The notes: generated by a model not told the origin, from the letters alone. A stretch of 64,000 nt of DNA from an uncultured Roseburia sp. (GCA_934358955.1 CAKRLC010000002.1:1-64000), one strand, 5' to 3'; shown: positions 26,125-35,966, counted from the first letter of the stretch. Numbers and translations: made by a program.

Positions 26125-27795
26125 ATGAAAAGTGATATTCAGATTGCACAGGAAGCAGAAATGCTGCATATCAGGGAGGTTGCAGCCCAGTTAGAGATTC
26201 AGGAGGATGACCTGGAATTATATGGAAAGTACAAAGCAAAGTTGTCTGACGAGCTGATTGAGCGTGTACAGGATCGTCCGGATGGAAAATTAATCCTTGT
26301 GACAGCGATTAATCCGACACCGGCAGGAGAAGGAAAAACAACGACGAGTGTTGGCCTCGGACAGGCATTTGGAAAACTTGGCAAAAAGGCAGTGATCGCT
26401 TTGCGTGAGCCATCCTTAGGACCATGCTTTGGAATCAAAGGAGGAGCTGCTGGCGGTGGTTATGCACAGGTCGTACCGATGGAGGATCTGAATCTTCATT
26501 TTACAGGTGATTTCCATGCAATCACATCTGCAAATAATCTTCTTGCAGCGTTGCTTGATAATCATATCCAGCAGGGCAACGAACTTGGAATTGATACAAG
26601 ACAGATCGTATGGAAACGTTGCCTGGATATGAATGACCGTGTATTACGAAATATTGTGGTAGGTCTTGGAAGTAAAATGGACGGTGTAGTCCGTGAAGAC
26701 CATTTTGTAATTACAGTAGCGTCAGAAATCATGGCTATTTTATGCCTTGCAACAGACATGCATGATTTAAAACGAAGACTTGGCCGCATTATTGTTGCTT
26801 ATAATTATGAGGGACAGCCTGTGACAGCAGATGATTTAAATGCGACAGGAGCAATGGCTGCTTTATTAAAGGATGCATTAAAACCAAATCTGATCCAGAC
26901 ATTAGAGCATACACCGGCAATTGTCCACGGTGGACCTTTTGCCAATATTGCACATGGCTGTAACAGTGTACGTGCTACCAAAACAGCTTTAAAGCTTGCG
27001 GATTATGTGATCACAGAAGCCGGTTTTGGTGCTGATCTTGGTGCAGAAAAGTTCTTTGATATCAAGTGCAGAAAAGCTGGATTAAAACCGGATGCAGTTG
27101 TTTTAGTTGCAACAATCCGTGCTTTGAAATATAATGGAGGAGTTGCGAAAGCAGATTTAAATGCCGAGAATCTGGATGCATTGAAAAAAGGAATCGTAAA
27201 TCTTGAGAAACATATTGAAAATCTCCAGAAATATGGTGTGCCTGTTGTAGTCACCTTAAACTCTTTTGTTACAGATACAAAAGCAGAAACAGATTTTGTA
27301 GAGCAGTTCTGCAAAGAGAGAGACTGTGATTTTGCATTGTCTGAAGTATGGGAAAAAGGCGGAGAAGGCGGTATCGCACTTGCACAGAAAGTTCTGGATA
27401 CATTAGAGAACAAAGAAAGTCATTTCAAACTTTTATACGAAAATGACCTTTCTCTGGAAGAAAAGATTGAAACGATCGCAAAAGAAATTTATGGAGCAGA
27501 CGGTGTTACCTATGCGCCTGCTGCCAGAAAAGAATTAAAACGCATCGCAGAAATGGGCTTGTCACAGTTCCCGGTCTGCATGGCAAAAACACAGTATTCT
27601 CTGTCTGATGACCAGACAAAGCTTGGACGTCCGGAAGGATTTTCGATCAATGTCCGTGAGGTATATGTGTCTGCCGGTGCAGGATTCGTTGTTGCTGTGA
27701 CTGGTGCGATCATGACAATGCCTGGTCTGCCGAAAAAACCGGCAGCTTATGGAATCGACGTAGACGATAACGGAGTGATCACAGGTCTGTTCTAG
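26125..27795 (+). CDS. fhs: Formate--tetrahydrofolate ligase
   Basis: 556 residues, ATP-dependent synthesis of 10-formyl-THF from formate. The P-loop-like motif [20 protein letters not shown] and [20 protein letters not shown] are family hallmarks, with [20 protein letters not shown] and [20 protein letters not shown] further on. Full length for the family. Together with folD 65 bp downstream it forms the one-carbon module used for purine and formyl-Met synthesis or acetogenesis-type metabolism. Confidence 0.97.
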   Translation: MKSDIQIAQEAEMLHIREVAAQLEIQEDDLELYGKYKAKLSDELIERVQDRPDGKLILVTAINPTPAGEGKTTTSVGLGQAFGKLGKKAVIALREPSLGPCFGIKGGAAGGGYAQVVPMEDLNLHFTGDFHAITSANNLLAALLDNHIQQGNELGIDTRQIVWKRCLDMNDRVLRNIVVGLGSKMDGVVREDHFVITVASEIMAILCLATDMHDLKRRLGRIIVAYNYEGQPVTADDLNATGAMAALLKDALKPNLIQTLEHTPAIVHGGPFANIAHGCNSVRATKTALKLADYVITEAGFGADLGAEKFFDIKCRKAGLKPDAVVLVATIRALKYNGGVAKADLNAENLDALKKGIVNLEKHIENLQKYGVPVVVTLNSFVTDTKAETDFVEQFCKERDCDFALSEVWEKGGEGGIALAQKVLDTLENKESHFKLLYENDLSLEEKIETIAKEIYGADGVTYAPAARKELKRIAEMGLSQFPVCMAKTQYSLSDDQTKLGRPEGFSINVREVYVSAGAGFVVAVTGAIMTMPGLPKKPAAYGIDVDDNGVITGLF

Positions 27796-27860
27796 ATGAT
27801 GACGGGGCAGCTTTGGGATCGTGCATGAAGTAGAATAAAAGCTAGATTGAGAGAAAAAAT

Positions 27861-28703
27861 ATGACACAGATAATTGACGGAAAAAAGATCTCACAGGAGA
27901 TCAAAGATGAACTGAAAGAAAAAGTTGCAGGATTAAAGGAGCAGGGGAAAGAGGTTTCCCTTGCTGTGATCCAGGTTGGAAATGATCCGGCATCTTCTGT
28001 TTATGTTGGAAATAAAAAGAAAGCGTGTGAATATGTTGGAATTCGTTCGTTAGCCTACGAGCTTCCAGAAGAAACGAGCGAGGAAGAATTATTAGCACTG
28101 ATCAACAAGTTAAACGAGGATGAAACAGTGAATGGAATCCTCGTTCAGCTCCCGGTACCGGAGCATATTGATGCAGATAAGATCATCCGTACGATCTCAC
28201 CGAAAAAAGATGTTGATGGATTCCACCCACAGAATGTTGGTAAACTTGTGATTGGCGAAGATGGATTTGTATCCTGTACACCGGCAGGTATTATCGAACT
28301 TTTAAAACGTTCAGGCATCAGTATGGAAGGCAAAAACTGTGTCGTGATCGGAAGAAGTAATATTGTTGGAAAGCCAATGGCGCTTTTGATGCTTCGAGAG
28401 AATGCAACTGTAACGATCGCACATTCTAAAACAAAGAATCTCAAAGAGATTTGTAAGACAGCAGACATATTGATCGTTGCAATCGGAAAGCCTCAGTTTG
28501 TTACAGCGGATTATGTAAAAGAAGGGGCTGTTGTCATTGATGTTGGCATACATCGTGGCGAGAACAAAAAGCTTTGCGGCGATGTAAAATATGATGAAGT
28601 GGCACCAATCGCATCGGCGATCACACCAGTTCCTGGAGGTGTCGGTCCGATGACGATTGCAATGTTAATGAATAATTGTGTCGAGAGTCTGAAGCTGCAG
28701 TAA
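27861..28703 (+). CDS. folD: Bifunctional methylene-THF dehydrogenase / methenyl-THF cyclohydrolase
   Basis: 280 residues. The catalytic segment [15 protein letters not shown] holds the conserved Tyr and Lys, [17 protein letters not shown] is the folate-binding loop, and [18 protein letters not shown] with [15 protein letters not shown] are the Rossmann signatures. It follows fhs, connecting 10-formyl-, methenyl- and methylene-THF pools. Cytosolic, full length. Confidence 0.97.
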   Translation: MTQIIDGKKISQEIKDELKEKVAGLKEQGKEVSLAVIQVGNDPASSVYVGNKKKACEYVGIRSLAYELPEETSEEELLALINKLNEDETVNGILVQLPVPEHIDADKIIRTISPKKDVDGFHPQNVGKLVIGEDGFVSCTPAGIIELLKRSGISMEGKNCVVIGRSNIVGKPMALLMLRENATVTIAHSKTKNLKEICKTADILIVAIGKPQFVTADYVKEGAVVIDVGIHRGENKKLCGDVKYDEVAPIASAITPVPGGVGPMTIAMLMNNCVESLKLQ

Positions 28704-28731
28704 AAAATAAAAACACTAGGAAGGGTCTCAT

Positions 28732-29895
28732 ATGAAGTGTGCAAAATGTGGAGCTGAACTGAAAGAGGGCTGTTTATATTGTTCTGTATGTGGTCATGAA
28801 GCACAAATGGTAAATGAATTTTCCGTAATTGAAGAAGAATATTTAAAATCGATTCTTGCAGATGGAGCAAAAGAAAACCGCGGAAAAGAAAAGCCGGCGT
28901 CTGGTGAAAAGAAATCAGCTGAACAGAAAAAGAAAAAAAATCAATTGCCATGGATGATCCTGATCATCGTGGCTGTGATTGTGGTGACTGCTTCGATCGG
29001 AACGATCGCATATGTGAAATATAAAAATAATAACTCTTATGATTATCAGATGGAGATGGCGGAAAAAGAACGAAACCAGCATAAGATGGAGGATGCTCTT
29101 TCCCATTATAAGAATGCGCTGGCGTTATCACCAAATGATATAGAAGCAAGGCTGGCTATGGCTGCAATTTACCGGCAGCAGAAGGAAGACGATTCAGCAC
29201 TTGTACTCTACATGGAAGTCATTACTTTAGATAAAAAACAAAAAGAGGCATATCAGGGGTTGATTTCGATATATGAGAGCAAAAATGAATACGGCAAGAT
29301 CAAAGAATTGTCTGAAAATGTTACAGATGCGGATATTCTTGCATTATTCGATCCATATATTGTAGCCAATCCTGTATTTTATCCGGATGAAGGAACTTGC
29401 GATACGTATACAGATGTTACGATTTTTTCCATTGAAGACTTTGATGTTTATTATACGTTAGATGGAACAGATCCGATAGAAAACGGAAAATTGTGTCCAA
29501 AGGACGGAATTGAATTAGACGATGTAAAAACTTACACGATCAAGGCTGTCTGTAAAAACGAAAAGGGAATCTATAGCGATGTTGTGACGAAAAAGTATAA
29601 AACAATTGCGAGAGTTCCTGATTACCCGGTTATAACACCAGATGGAGGAACGATGAGGGAGCTGACCTTCGTAATTATTACTGCAGAAGAAAACTGCAGT
29701 ATCTATTACACCTGGGATGGATCAGATCCAACGACCGGTTCAAGCCGTTACACGGGACCGATTCAGGTGCCGGAGGGTAATAATGTATTATCTGTTATGG
29801 TTGTAAATGACCGTTCAAAGCTTATGAGTAAAGTGTACCGGACGAATTTTATCTATGAACCGACGGAAATGATTGACGGAAATACAGGAAATTAG
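28732..29895 (+). CDS. Membrane-anchored zinc-ribbon/TPR protein with chitobiase-type C-terminal repeats
   Basis: 387 residues. It starts with a zinc ribbon (MKCAKCGAELKEGCLYCSVC, two CxxC pairs), then a basic linker, one transmembrane helix (WMILIIVAVIVVTASIGTIA, ~78-97), and tetratricopeptide-like helices (MEDALSHYKNALALSPNDIE). It ends in two CHB_HEX_C-like Ig modules (YYTLDGTDPIENG and YYTWDGSDPTTGSSRYTGPI). The topology would put the zinc ribbon inside and the TPR/Ig part outside. The combination resembles Lachnospiraceae proteins of unknown role. A terminator at 29922 follows. Confidence 0.8.
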   Translation: MKCAKCGAELKEGCLYCSVCGHEAQMVNEFSVIEEEYLKSILADGAKENRGKEKPASGEKKSAEQKKKKNQLPWMILIIVAVIVVTASIGTIAYVKYKNNNSYDYQMEMAEKERNQHKMEDALSHYKNALALSPNDIEARLAMAAIYRQQKEDDSALVLYMEVITLDKKQKEAYQGLISIYESKNEYGKIKELSENVTDADILALFDPYIVANPVFYPDEGTCDTYTDVTIFSIEDFDVYYTLDGTDPIENGKLCPKDGIELDDVKTYTIKAVCKNEKGIYSDVVTKKYKTIARVPDYPVITPDGGTMRELTFVIITAEENCSIYYTWDGSDPTTGSSRYTGPIQVPEGNNVLSVMVVNDRSKLMSKVYRTNFIYEPTEMIDGNTGN

Positions 29896-29921
29896 AAGGA
29901 TTTGCATAGAAAAAGAAAAAT

Positions 29922-29967
29922 AGCCAGTGTATTTGTGGTGAGAAACCAAAATACACTGGCTGTTTTT
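29922..29967. terminator. Bidirectional terminator between the zinc-ribbon gene and xpt
   Basis: AGCCAGTGTATTT (29922-29934) pairs with AAATACACTGGCT (29949-29961), with an inner GGT/ACC. TTTTT follows on the + strand and AAAAAGAAAAA precedes it, so it serves both convergent genes. Confidence 0.9.
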
Positions 29968-29971
29968 GAAA

Positions 29972-30559
29972 TTATAATGCATTCTCTTCCGGAATAAATT
30001 CGATGAGGTTTTTTCCTAATCTGGAAACACGGGCAAGGGAGTAAACGTCCATTCCCTGCGCGAGCAGCTTGTCTCTTCCCGGCTGGAAAGATTTTTCGAT
30101 GAGGATTCCGATTCCTTCAACAGATGCACCTGCTTCGGTTAAAAGACGGACTGCACCGCTTGCGGCTTCTCCGTTTGCCAGAAAATCATCAATGACTAAA
30201 ACACGATCAGATGGATCAATAAATTCTTTGGCTAAGGTAAGTTCGTAACTGGTACCCTTCGTGAAGGATGTAATCACTGTCTGTAACAGATTGTCATTTA
30301 ATATTTTGGATGTCTGTTTTTTTAATATGATCATTGGAACATGTAATGCAACAGCGGTTGCAAAGGCAGGAGCGATACCGGAACTCTCAATCGTAACAAC
30401 CTTGGTAATGCCTTTATGGGAAAAACGCTGTGCAAATGCTTTTCCAATCTGCTGCATCAGGACCGGGTCGACCTGATGATTGATAAAACTGTCCACTTTT
30501 AAAATGTCTTCTGATAATGCAAGTCCTTCTTTCAGGATCTTCTCTTCAAGTTCTTTCAC
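29972..30559 (-). CDS. xpt: Xanthine phosphoribosyltransferase
   Basis: 195 residues, salvaging xanthine with PRPP to XMP. The PRPP motif [16 protein letters not shown] and the N-terminal [20 protein letters not shown] are typical of Xpt of the B. subtilis type. [20 protein letters not shown] gives the nucleotide-binding strand. It is monocistronic on the minus strand. I found no purine-riboswitch sequence in the short upstream region, unlike B. subtilis xpt. It lies close to a molybdenum hydroxylase operon that could act on xanthine. Confidence 0.95.
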   Translation of the reverse strand: MKELEEKILKEGLALSEDILKVDSFINHQVDPVLMQQIGKAFAQRFSHKGITKVVTIESSGIAPAFATAVALHVPMIILKKQTSKILNDNLLQTVITSFTKGTSYELTLAKEFIDPSDRVLVIDDFLANGEAASGAVRLLTEAGASVEGIGILIEKSFQPGRDKLLAQGMDVYSLARVSRLGKNLIEFIPEENAL

Positions 30560-30676
30560 AATGTCACCTCGTAAAAATAATCATTTCTGATATTTTAGCA
30601 CAAATATAGTTAAGAAAAAAGACTAATTCGGATTTTCTTCGTAATTATTTTCTGACACAACAGGAAAAAAGACATG

Positions 30677-31141
30677 TTACTGCTGTGTAAAAAGGACAGG
30701 ATAGAGCTCTTCGATGAGGTGGTCTAAAAATGTTTCCTCAAGTGAAGGGTATTTTTCAGATATTTTTTCAGTCATGACAGCATAACGGCCAAAGTAAAGA
30801 TTGTCATCAGATGGATCGGTGAGACTGTCAATGGAAGCGGCATCAAAAGTATCCACAAACCAGGAACGGATTTCATCTTCCAGCTGCCTCTCACTGTCTG
30901 CCTGGGAGTCAAGCGTTTTTAACTGGAGAAAGGAGCGGATACCGATCACAAAAAAGATCAGAAACATGATCCCCATGACAATGCAGAGCATGATTTTTCT
31001 GTAAAGTGCAACATGCAGCGGCAGAATCCCTGTGGCAAAAAGGATCAAGAGAAGAAAACCAAGAAGGCTGACGAACAGAAAAGCATAGGCAGTCTGGCGC
31101 ATGTCTTCTTTTTGGTGTTCCTTGGAAATATAAATTTTCAT
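30677..31141 (-). CDS. Small two-helix membrane protein of unknown function
   Basis: 154 residues. Two hydrophobic segments (AYAFLFVSLLGFLLLILFA, ~18-36; IMLCIVMGIMFLIFFVIGI, ~50-68) are followed by an acidic cytosolic domain of ~85 residues ending LIEELYPVLFTQQ. The N-terminus is KIYISKEHQKEDMRQT. GGAG nine bases before the ATG supports the start. It is divergent from rlmH, with repeat R1 in between. I do not recognise the family. Confidence 0.7.
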   Translation of the reverse strand: MKIYISKEHQKEDMRQTAYAFLFVSLLGFLLLILFATGILPLHVALYRKIMLCIVMGIMFLIFFVIGIRSFLQLKTLDSQADSERQLEDEIRSWFVDTFDAASIDSLTDPSDDNLYFGRYAVMTEKISEKYPSLEETFLDHLIEELYPVLFTQQ

Positions 31142-31180
31142 TGTAAAAATCTCCTTCGTATAAACATAGTTTATTGCTCG

Positions 31181-31233
31181 TTTGCAAATAAAAGTGACTG
31201 TTCACTCTTGAATCACTTTCTTACGCAGCAAAA
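31181..31233 (-). repeat. Dispersed intergenic repeat R1, copy 2
   Basis: Read on the minus strand it gives TTTTGCTGCGTAAGAAAG, TGATTCAAGAGTGAACAG and TCACTTTTATTTGCAAA, closely matching 997-1047. AAAGTGA and TCACTTT inside it can form a hairpin. It lies in the gap between the divergent membrane gene and rlmH. Confidence 0.65.
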
Positions 31234-31261
31234 CATTATAGAAACATTATATGCGATTTGC

Positions 31262-31291
31262 TTTACCGAAGCAACTTCTATATGCTATAAT
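31262..31291 (+). promoter_or_regulatory. Extended -10 promoter giving a leaderless rlmH transcript
   Basis: TGCTATAAT (TATAAT 31286-31291, with TG at 31283-31284) and a fair -35, TTTACC, 18 bp upstream. The start codon at 31300 is 9 nt past the -10, so transcription should begin at or within about two bases of the ATG. Confidence 0.65.
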
Positions 31292-31299
31292 TACTCTGT

Positions 31300-31779
31300 A
31301 TGAGAATAACAGTTTTATGTGTAGGAAAAATCAAAGAAAAGTTTTACAGGGATGCAATTGCCGAATATGAGAAACGTCTGAGCCGCTACTGCAAGCTTGA
31401 GATCGTGGAAGTGCAGGATGAGAAGACGCCGGATCATGCAAGCGAGAATGAAGAGCTTCTGATTAAGGAGAAAGAAGCAGAACGCATGGAACGGTATTTA
31501 AAAGACGGGGCATATGTGATCGCATTGGCAATCGATGGAAAAACATTAGATTCTGTGGAACTGTCAGAGCGGATGGAGAAACTTGGTACGGGTGGGACAA
31601 GCCATATTATTTTTGTGATCGGCGGGTCACTCGGACTTTCTGACCGTATCTTAAAGAGGGCGGATTATCATCTGAGCTTTTCAAAAATGACATTTCCACA
31701 TCAGCTGATGAGAGTGATCTTGCTGGAACAGATTTACCGCAGTTACAGGATCATGAATCATGAGCCGTACCATAAATAG
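31300..31779 (+). CDS. rlmH: 23S rRNA m3-pseudouridine-1915 methyltransferase RlmH
   Basis: 159 residues, a minimal SPOUT methyltransferase. The start MRITVLCVGKIKEKFYRDAI is the conserved N-terminus of the family. The knot region FVIGGSLGLSDRILKRADYH and the C-terminal FPHQLMRVILLEQIYRSYRI with NHEPYHK are hallmarks. There is no Shine-Dalgarno before the ATG and the promoter -10 is only 9 nt away, so it is probably leaderless. The downstream hydroxylase genes start 13 bp later. Confidence 0.96.
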   Translation: MRITVLCVGKIKEKFYRDAIAEYEKRLSRYCKLEIVEVQDEKTPDHASENEELLIKEKEAERMERYLKDGAYVIALAIDGKTLDSVELSERMEKLGTGGTSHIIFVIGGSLGLSDRILKRADYHLSFSKMTFPHQLMRVILLEQIYRSYRIMNHEPYHK

Positions 31780-31792
31780 TGAGGAAAAGAAT

Positions 31793-32572
31793 ATGTTAAG
31801 GATAAGGGAATACAAAAAAGTAGAGAGCCTTAAAGAGGCGTATGAACTGAATCAGAAGAAAACAAATCATATTGTCGGAGGTGGACTCTGGATCAAAATC
31901 GGAAATCGTAATCTGATGACTGCAATTGATCTGAGTGGACTTGATCTTGACAAAATTGAGGAAACAGCAGAAGAGTTTGTGATCGGCTGCATGACACCAC
32001 TCCGTGATCTGGAGACACATGAAGGTCTGAACCGTTATACAGGTGGCGCCATGAAAGAAAGTCTGCGTCACATTGTCGGTGTGCAGTTTCGTAACTGTGC
32101 AACAGTAGGAGGAAGTCTGTATGGAAGATTCGGATTTTCAGATGTACTGACATTATTCTGCGCCTTAGACAGCTATGTAGAGCTGTATAAGGGAGGCATG
32201 GTTCCTGTAAGGGATTTTGCAGCGATGCCTTATGACAATGATATTTTAGTTGCAGTACATATCAGAAAGGTGCCGGTCAAAGTTTCTTACCTGTCTGTCA
32301 GAAACAGTGCAACGGATTTTCCGGTTCTTGCGGAAGCAGTTTCTGAATATAATGGAGAACTTCATGTAAGCATTGGTGCAAGACCGGTGCGGGCAGCCGT
32401 TATGGATTTCCCGATTTCAGCAAAAGAAGACATGGATACTCTGGTAGAACAGGTAAAAGACGGTTTTGTTTTTGGAAGCAACCGCAGGGCAGGGGCTGAA
32501 TACCGCAGACACGTAGCGGGAGTGCTGACAAAAAGAGCCTGTGAAGCGAATGACAGAAAGATAGAAGAATAG
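31793..32572 (+). CDS. Molybdenum hydroxylase FAD subunit (XdhB/CoxM family)
   Basis: 259 residues from the ATG at 31793, after GTGAGGAAAAG. The FAD-binding motif is HIVGGGLWIKIGNRN (residues ~28-42) and the second is RNCATVGGSLYGRFGFSDVL. A C-terminal CO_dehydrogenase-flavin domain (LSVRNSATDFPVLAEAVSEY) follows. It would pass electrons from the FeS subunit to NAD or another acceptor. It is the first of three subunit genes in the order FAD, FeS, Mo. Confidence 0.9.
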   Translation: MLRIREYKKVESLKEAYELNQKKTNHIVGGGLWIKIGNRNLMTAIDLSGLDLDKIEETAEEFVIGCMTPLRDLETHEGLNRYTGGAMKESLRHIVGVQFRNCATVGGSLYGRFGFSDVLTLFCALDSYVELYKGGMVPVRDFAAMPYDNDILVAVHIRKVPVKVSYLSVRNSATDFPVLAEAVSEYNGELHVSIGARPVRAAVMDFPISAKEDMDTLVEQVKDGFVFGSNRRAGAEYRRHVAGVLTKRACEANDRKIEE

Positions 32573-32587
32573 ACGGAGGATAACATT

Positions 32588-33049
32588 ATGAGAATACATC
32601 TGTGGCTGAATGGAAAAGAGATAGAAGATGACATACAGCCGGATATGCCTTTATTAGAATTTGTAAGGTCCAAGGGCTGTTACAGTGTAAAGAGAGGCTG
32701 CGAGACATCAAACTGTGGATTGTGTACGGTATGGATGAACCGGAAACCGGTATTATCCTGTTCCGTTCTGGCAGCAAGGGCAGACGGCACAGAAATTACA
32801 ACATTAGAAGGACTGCAGGAGCGGGCCAGAGCATTCGGCGAATATCTTGCTGATCAGGGGGGCGAGCAGTGTGGATTCTGTAATCCGGGATTTATTATGA
32901 ATGTCCTTGCAATGGAAGATGAGTTAAAGGATCCGACCGAGGATGAGATAAAAGAATATCTCTCCGGGAATCTTTGCCGCTGCAGCGGATACGAAAGCCA
33001 GCTGCGCGCGATAAAAGATTATCTGAACCGAGAGAAGGAGGTCTGTTAG
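32588..33049 (+). CDS. Molybdenum hydroxylase [2Fe-2S] subunit
   Basis: 153 residues. The N-terminal plant-type ferredoxin cluster is GCETSNCGLCTVW plus VLSCSV. The C-terminal helical cluster uses QCGFCNPGFIMN and LCRCSGYESQL. Cys spacing matches the xanthine dehydrogenase/CoxS family. It sits between the FAD and Mo subunit genes, ending one base before the next start. Confidence 0.95.
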   Translation: MRIHLWLNGKEIEDDIQPDMPLLEFVRSKGCYSVKRGCETSNCGLCTVWMNRKPVLSCSVLAARADGTEITTLEGLQERARAFGEYLADQGGEQCGFCNPGFIMNVLAMEDELKDPTEDEIKEYLSGNLCRCSGYESQLRAIKDYLNREKEVC

Positions 33050-35323
33050 ATGAAATATATAAATGCACCGGTCCGAAAAAAAGATGCAATGGCACTTGTA
33101 ACGGGACAGCCGGTTTATATGGATGATGTTGCACCGGCAGGCTGCCTGATCGTAAAGGTTTTACGAAGCCCATATGCACATGCACTGATCCAGGAGATCC
33201 ATACTGAAAATGCAAAAAAAATAAAGGGAATCGAATGTGTTCTGACCTATGAAGATGTGCCAAAACGCAGATTTACGATGGCAGGACAGACCTATCCGGA
33301 GCCAAGTCCATATGACAGATATATCCTGGAACAGAGAGTCCGTTTTGTTGGGGATGCAGTTGCAATCGTTGCAGGGGAAGATGAAGCAGCGGTTGACCGT
33401 GCGATGAAGCTTATCAAGGTAAAATACGAAGTTTTAGAACCGGTACTTGATTATCATACTGCAAAAGATAACCCGATTTTAGTCCACCCGGAAGAAGACT
33501 GGAAAGCAAATTGCCCGGTTGGCGCAGATAATAAACGCAACCTGTGTGCAAGCGGCGTGGAAGGTGACGGAGATGTAGAGGCAGTTCTTTCCCAGTGTGA
33601 TATTGTACTGGAGGGAACGTATCATGTGAAAGCTGCACAGCAGAGCATGATGGAGACATTCCGGACTGCAACGTATCTAGATACATACGGAAGACTGAAT
33701 ATCCTTTCTTCCACACAGATCCCGTTCCATGTAAGAAGAATTCTGGCAAATGCACTTGATATCCCAAAATCAAAAGTGCGTGTTATTAAGCCAAGGATCG
33801 GTGGAGGATTTGGAGCAAAACAGACAGTTGTAGCCGAGGTTTATCCTGCCATTGTTACCATGAAGACAGGAAAACCTGCAAAGATTATTTATACAAGAGA
33901 AGAATCACTGATCGCGTCGTCTCCAAGACATGAGATGGAGGTGGCAGTGAAGCTTGGAGCAGACCGTGACGGAACGATCCGGGCACTGGATCTGTATACA
34001 CTTTCCAATACAGGCGCGTTTGGAGAACATGGTCCTACAACAGTCGGACTGAGTGGACACAAGTCAATCCCATTATACCGTACAGAAGCATTCCGCTTCA
34101 GCTACGATGTTGTTTATACGAATTATATGTCAGCAGGAGCTTACCGTGGATATGGTGCAACACAGGGAATTTTTGCAGTAGAGTCTATGGTAAACCGCCT
34201 TGCAGATCAGCTTGGTATGGATCCGATCGAACTGCGCAATAAGAACATGGTGAGGGAAGGGGATTTTATGCCGGCTTACTATGGCGAAACAGCCAATAGC
34301 TGTAAGCTGGATCAGTGTCTTGCAAAGGCGGCTGAGATGATCGACTGGAAGAATAAGCCATTGAGACGTGTGATGCCGGATGGCAAGATCCGTGGACTTG
34401 GTACCGCTTTAGCAATGCAGGGCTCATCTATTTCTAATTGCGATGTCGGTTCTGTTACGATCAAGCTTTCTGATGAGGGCTTCTACAATGTGATCGTCGG
34501 CTGTACGGATATGGGAACCGGCTGCGATACGATCATTGCGCAGTTTGTTGCAGATACACTGGATACAGACATTGACAATATTGCAGTTTTTGGTGTGGAT
34601 ACAGATACCTCGCCATACGATTCCGGATCCTATGCTTCCAGTACAACATACCTGACCGGAATGGCAGCCGTAAAAGCGGCAGAACTGTTAAAAGAAAGAA
34701 TCTTAATGCTTGGCGCAAAGGCGTTAAAAACAGATGTTTCTGCTGTGGAATTTGACGGAAAACGTGTTTTTGAAGAAGAAACCGGAAAAGAGATTTCCCT
34801 GTTTGATGTTGCAACAGCATCTATGGTTAATAATGAGATCGCATTAGAGGTGACCTACAGCCACAGCTCACCGGTATCACCACCTCCGTTTATGGCAGCT
34901 TGTGCAGAAGTAGAGATCGATCCGGAGACAGGAAGCATTGAACTGCTGGATTATACCGCATGCGTAGACTGTGGTACAGTTGTCAATACCAATCTTGCAA
35001 GAGTCCAGACAGAAGGTGGATTATTACAGGGAATCGGTATGACTTTGTACGAAGATGTCTGGTATAACGAACGGGGTGTCAATCTGTCTAACTCTCTGAT
35101 GCAGTATAAGATACCGACAAGACTTGACTTTGATAAGATCCGTGTGGAATTTGAGAGCAGCTATGAACCAACCGGACCATTCGGAGCAAAATCGATCGGA
35201 GAGATCGTTATTAATACGCCGGCACCAGCCATTACACAGGCAGTTTATAATGCAACCGGTGTCTGGATCACAGAGTTACCGGTAACACCGGAGAAAATTT
35301 TAAAAGGAATGCATGTAATTTGA
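33050..35323 (+). CDS. Molybdopterin-binding catalytic subunit, xanthine dehydrogenase family
   Basis: 757 residues. Moco motifs include KPRIGGGFGAKQTVVAEVYP and AGAYRGYGATQGIFAVESMV; the Arg in YRGYG matches the substrate-binding Arg of xanthine dehydrogenases. The catalytic Glu is in FGAKSIGEIVINTPAPAITQ near the C-terminus. A Glu is also present at QSMMETFRTAT. The features fit a purine hydroxylase, and xpt is encoded 3 kb away, but the substrate is an inference. No XdhC-type maturation chaperone is adjacent. Confidence 0.9.
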   Translation: MKYINAPVRKKDAMALVTGQPVYMDDVAPAGCLIVKVLRSPYAHALIQEIHTENAKKIKGIECVLTYEDVPKRRFTMAGQTYPEPSPYDRYILEQRVRFVGDAVAIVAGEDEAAVDRAMKLIKVKYEVLEPVLDYHTAKDNPILVHPEEDWKANCPVGADNKRNLCASGVEGDGDVEAVLSQCDIVLEGTYHVKAAQQSMMETFRTATYLDTYGRLNILSSTQIPFHVRRILANALDIPKSKVRVIKPRIGGGFGAKQTVVAEVYPAIVTMKTGKPAKIIYTREESLIASSPRHEMEVAVKLGADRDGTIRALDLYTLSNTGAFGEHGPTTVGLSGHKSIPLYRTEAFRFSYDVVYTNYMSAGAYRGYGATQGIFAVESMVNRLADQLGMDPIELRNKNMVREGDFMPAYYGETANSCKLDQCLAKAAEMIDWKNKPLRRVMPDGKIRGLGTALAMQGSSISNCDVGSVTIKLSDEGFYNVIVGCTDMGTGCDTIIAQFVADTLDTDIDNIAVFGVDTDTSPYDSGSYASSTTYLTGMAAVKAAELLKERILMLGAKALKTDVSAVEFDGKRVFEEETGKEISLFDVATASMVNNEIALEVTYSHSSPVSPPPFMAACAEVEIDPETGSIELLDYTACVDCGTVVNTNLARVQTEGGLLQGIGMTLYEDVWYNERGVNLSNSLMQYKIPTRLDFDKIRVEFESSYEPTGPFGAKSIGEIVINTPAPAITQAVYNATGVWITELPVTPEKILKGMHVI

Positions 35324-35958
35324 GAATAAATCTGATCCTTTTGGCAGCCGGATATGCAAGACGCTTTGGTGCGCAGAAGCTTTTAGCACCGGTTGACGGA
35401 ATGCCAATGTACCTGGTTACCTTACAAAAATTAGAAGAGATAAAAAAGCACCAGGATGACTGCAGGATTTATGTTGTGACAGCAGAACCTGAGGTGGCAG
35501 ATTATTGCAGGGAGCATCATATCTGCTGCATTAGAAATGAAGGCGAACAGAATACCGGGATTGCATCCTCCATAAAAGCAGCTGTGAAAAAGCTCCTGGA
35601 GGAGGATGCAGAAAGAAGGACAGCGGCCTGTGATATGTTCTTTACAGCAGACCAGCCATTTCTTTGCATACAGGATGCAGAACGCTTTTTAAATTGCTAT
35701 CAGCTTCAGGGGAAAAAGCTTGGCACGATGGAATGTAAGGGGCAATGGAGAAATCCCAATATTTTTGATGCCTCTTTCCGAAAAGAATTATCAGAGCTTC
35801 CGGACGACTGCGGAGGAAAATATATTCTGAAGAAGCATCCAAAGGAAGTATATTGCTTTCATACGGAAGAGGAAGAACAGTTTTTTGACATTGATACGAA
35901 AGATGATTATGATTCGCTGATACATAAGAATGGGAATGTTTCCGGCAAAAAATCATAA
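35320..35958 (+). CDS. MobA-like NTP transferase (putative molybdenum cofactor cytidylyltransferase)
   Basis: 212 residues. Begins at a TTG at 35320 overlapping the upstream stop (TTGA). The N-terminus NLILLAAGYARRFGAQKLLA has the nucleotidyltransferase LAAGxxRRFGxxK signature of MocA/MobA. DMFFTADQPFLCIQ is the metal-binding D(Q)P motif, and QWRNPNIFDASF is typical of MocA. It likely converts Moco to the dinucleotide form or feeds it to the preceding subunits. Confidence 0.85.
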   Translation: MRINLILLAAGYARRFGAQKLLAPVDGMPMYLVTLQKLEEIKKHQDDCRIYVVTAEPEVADYCREHHICCIRNEGEQNTGIASSIKAAVKKLLEEDAERRTAACDMFFTADQPFLCIQDAERFLNCYQLQGKKLGTMECKGQWRNPNIFDASFRKELSELPDDCGGKYILKKHPKEVYCFHTEEEEQFFDIDTKDDYDSLIHKNGNVSGKKS

Positions 35959-35966
35959 AATAAAGT

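Noticed and set aside
30560-30676. Possible purine riboswitch upstream of xpt
   Set aside because: The short minus-strand leader lacks the conserved riboswitch core sequences and is mostly AT-rich; only an RBS is evident.
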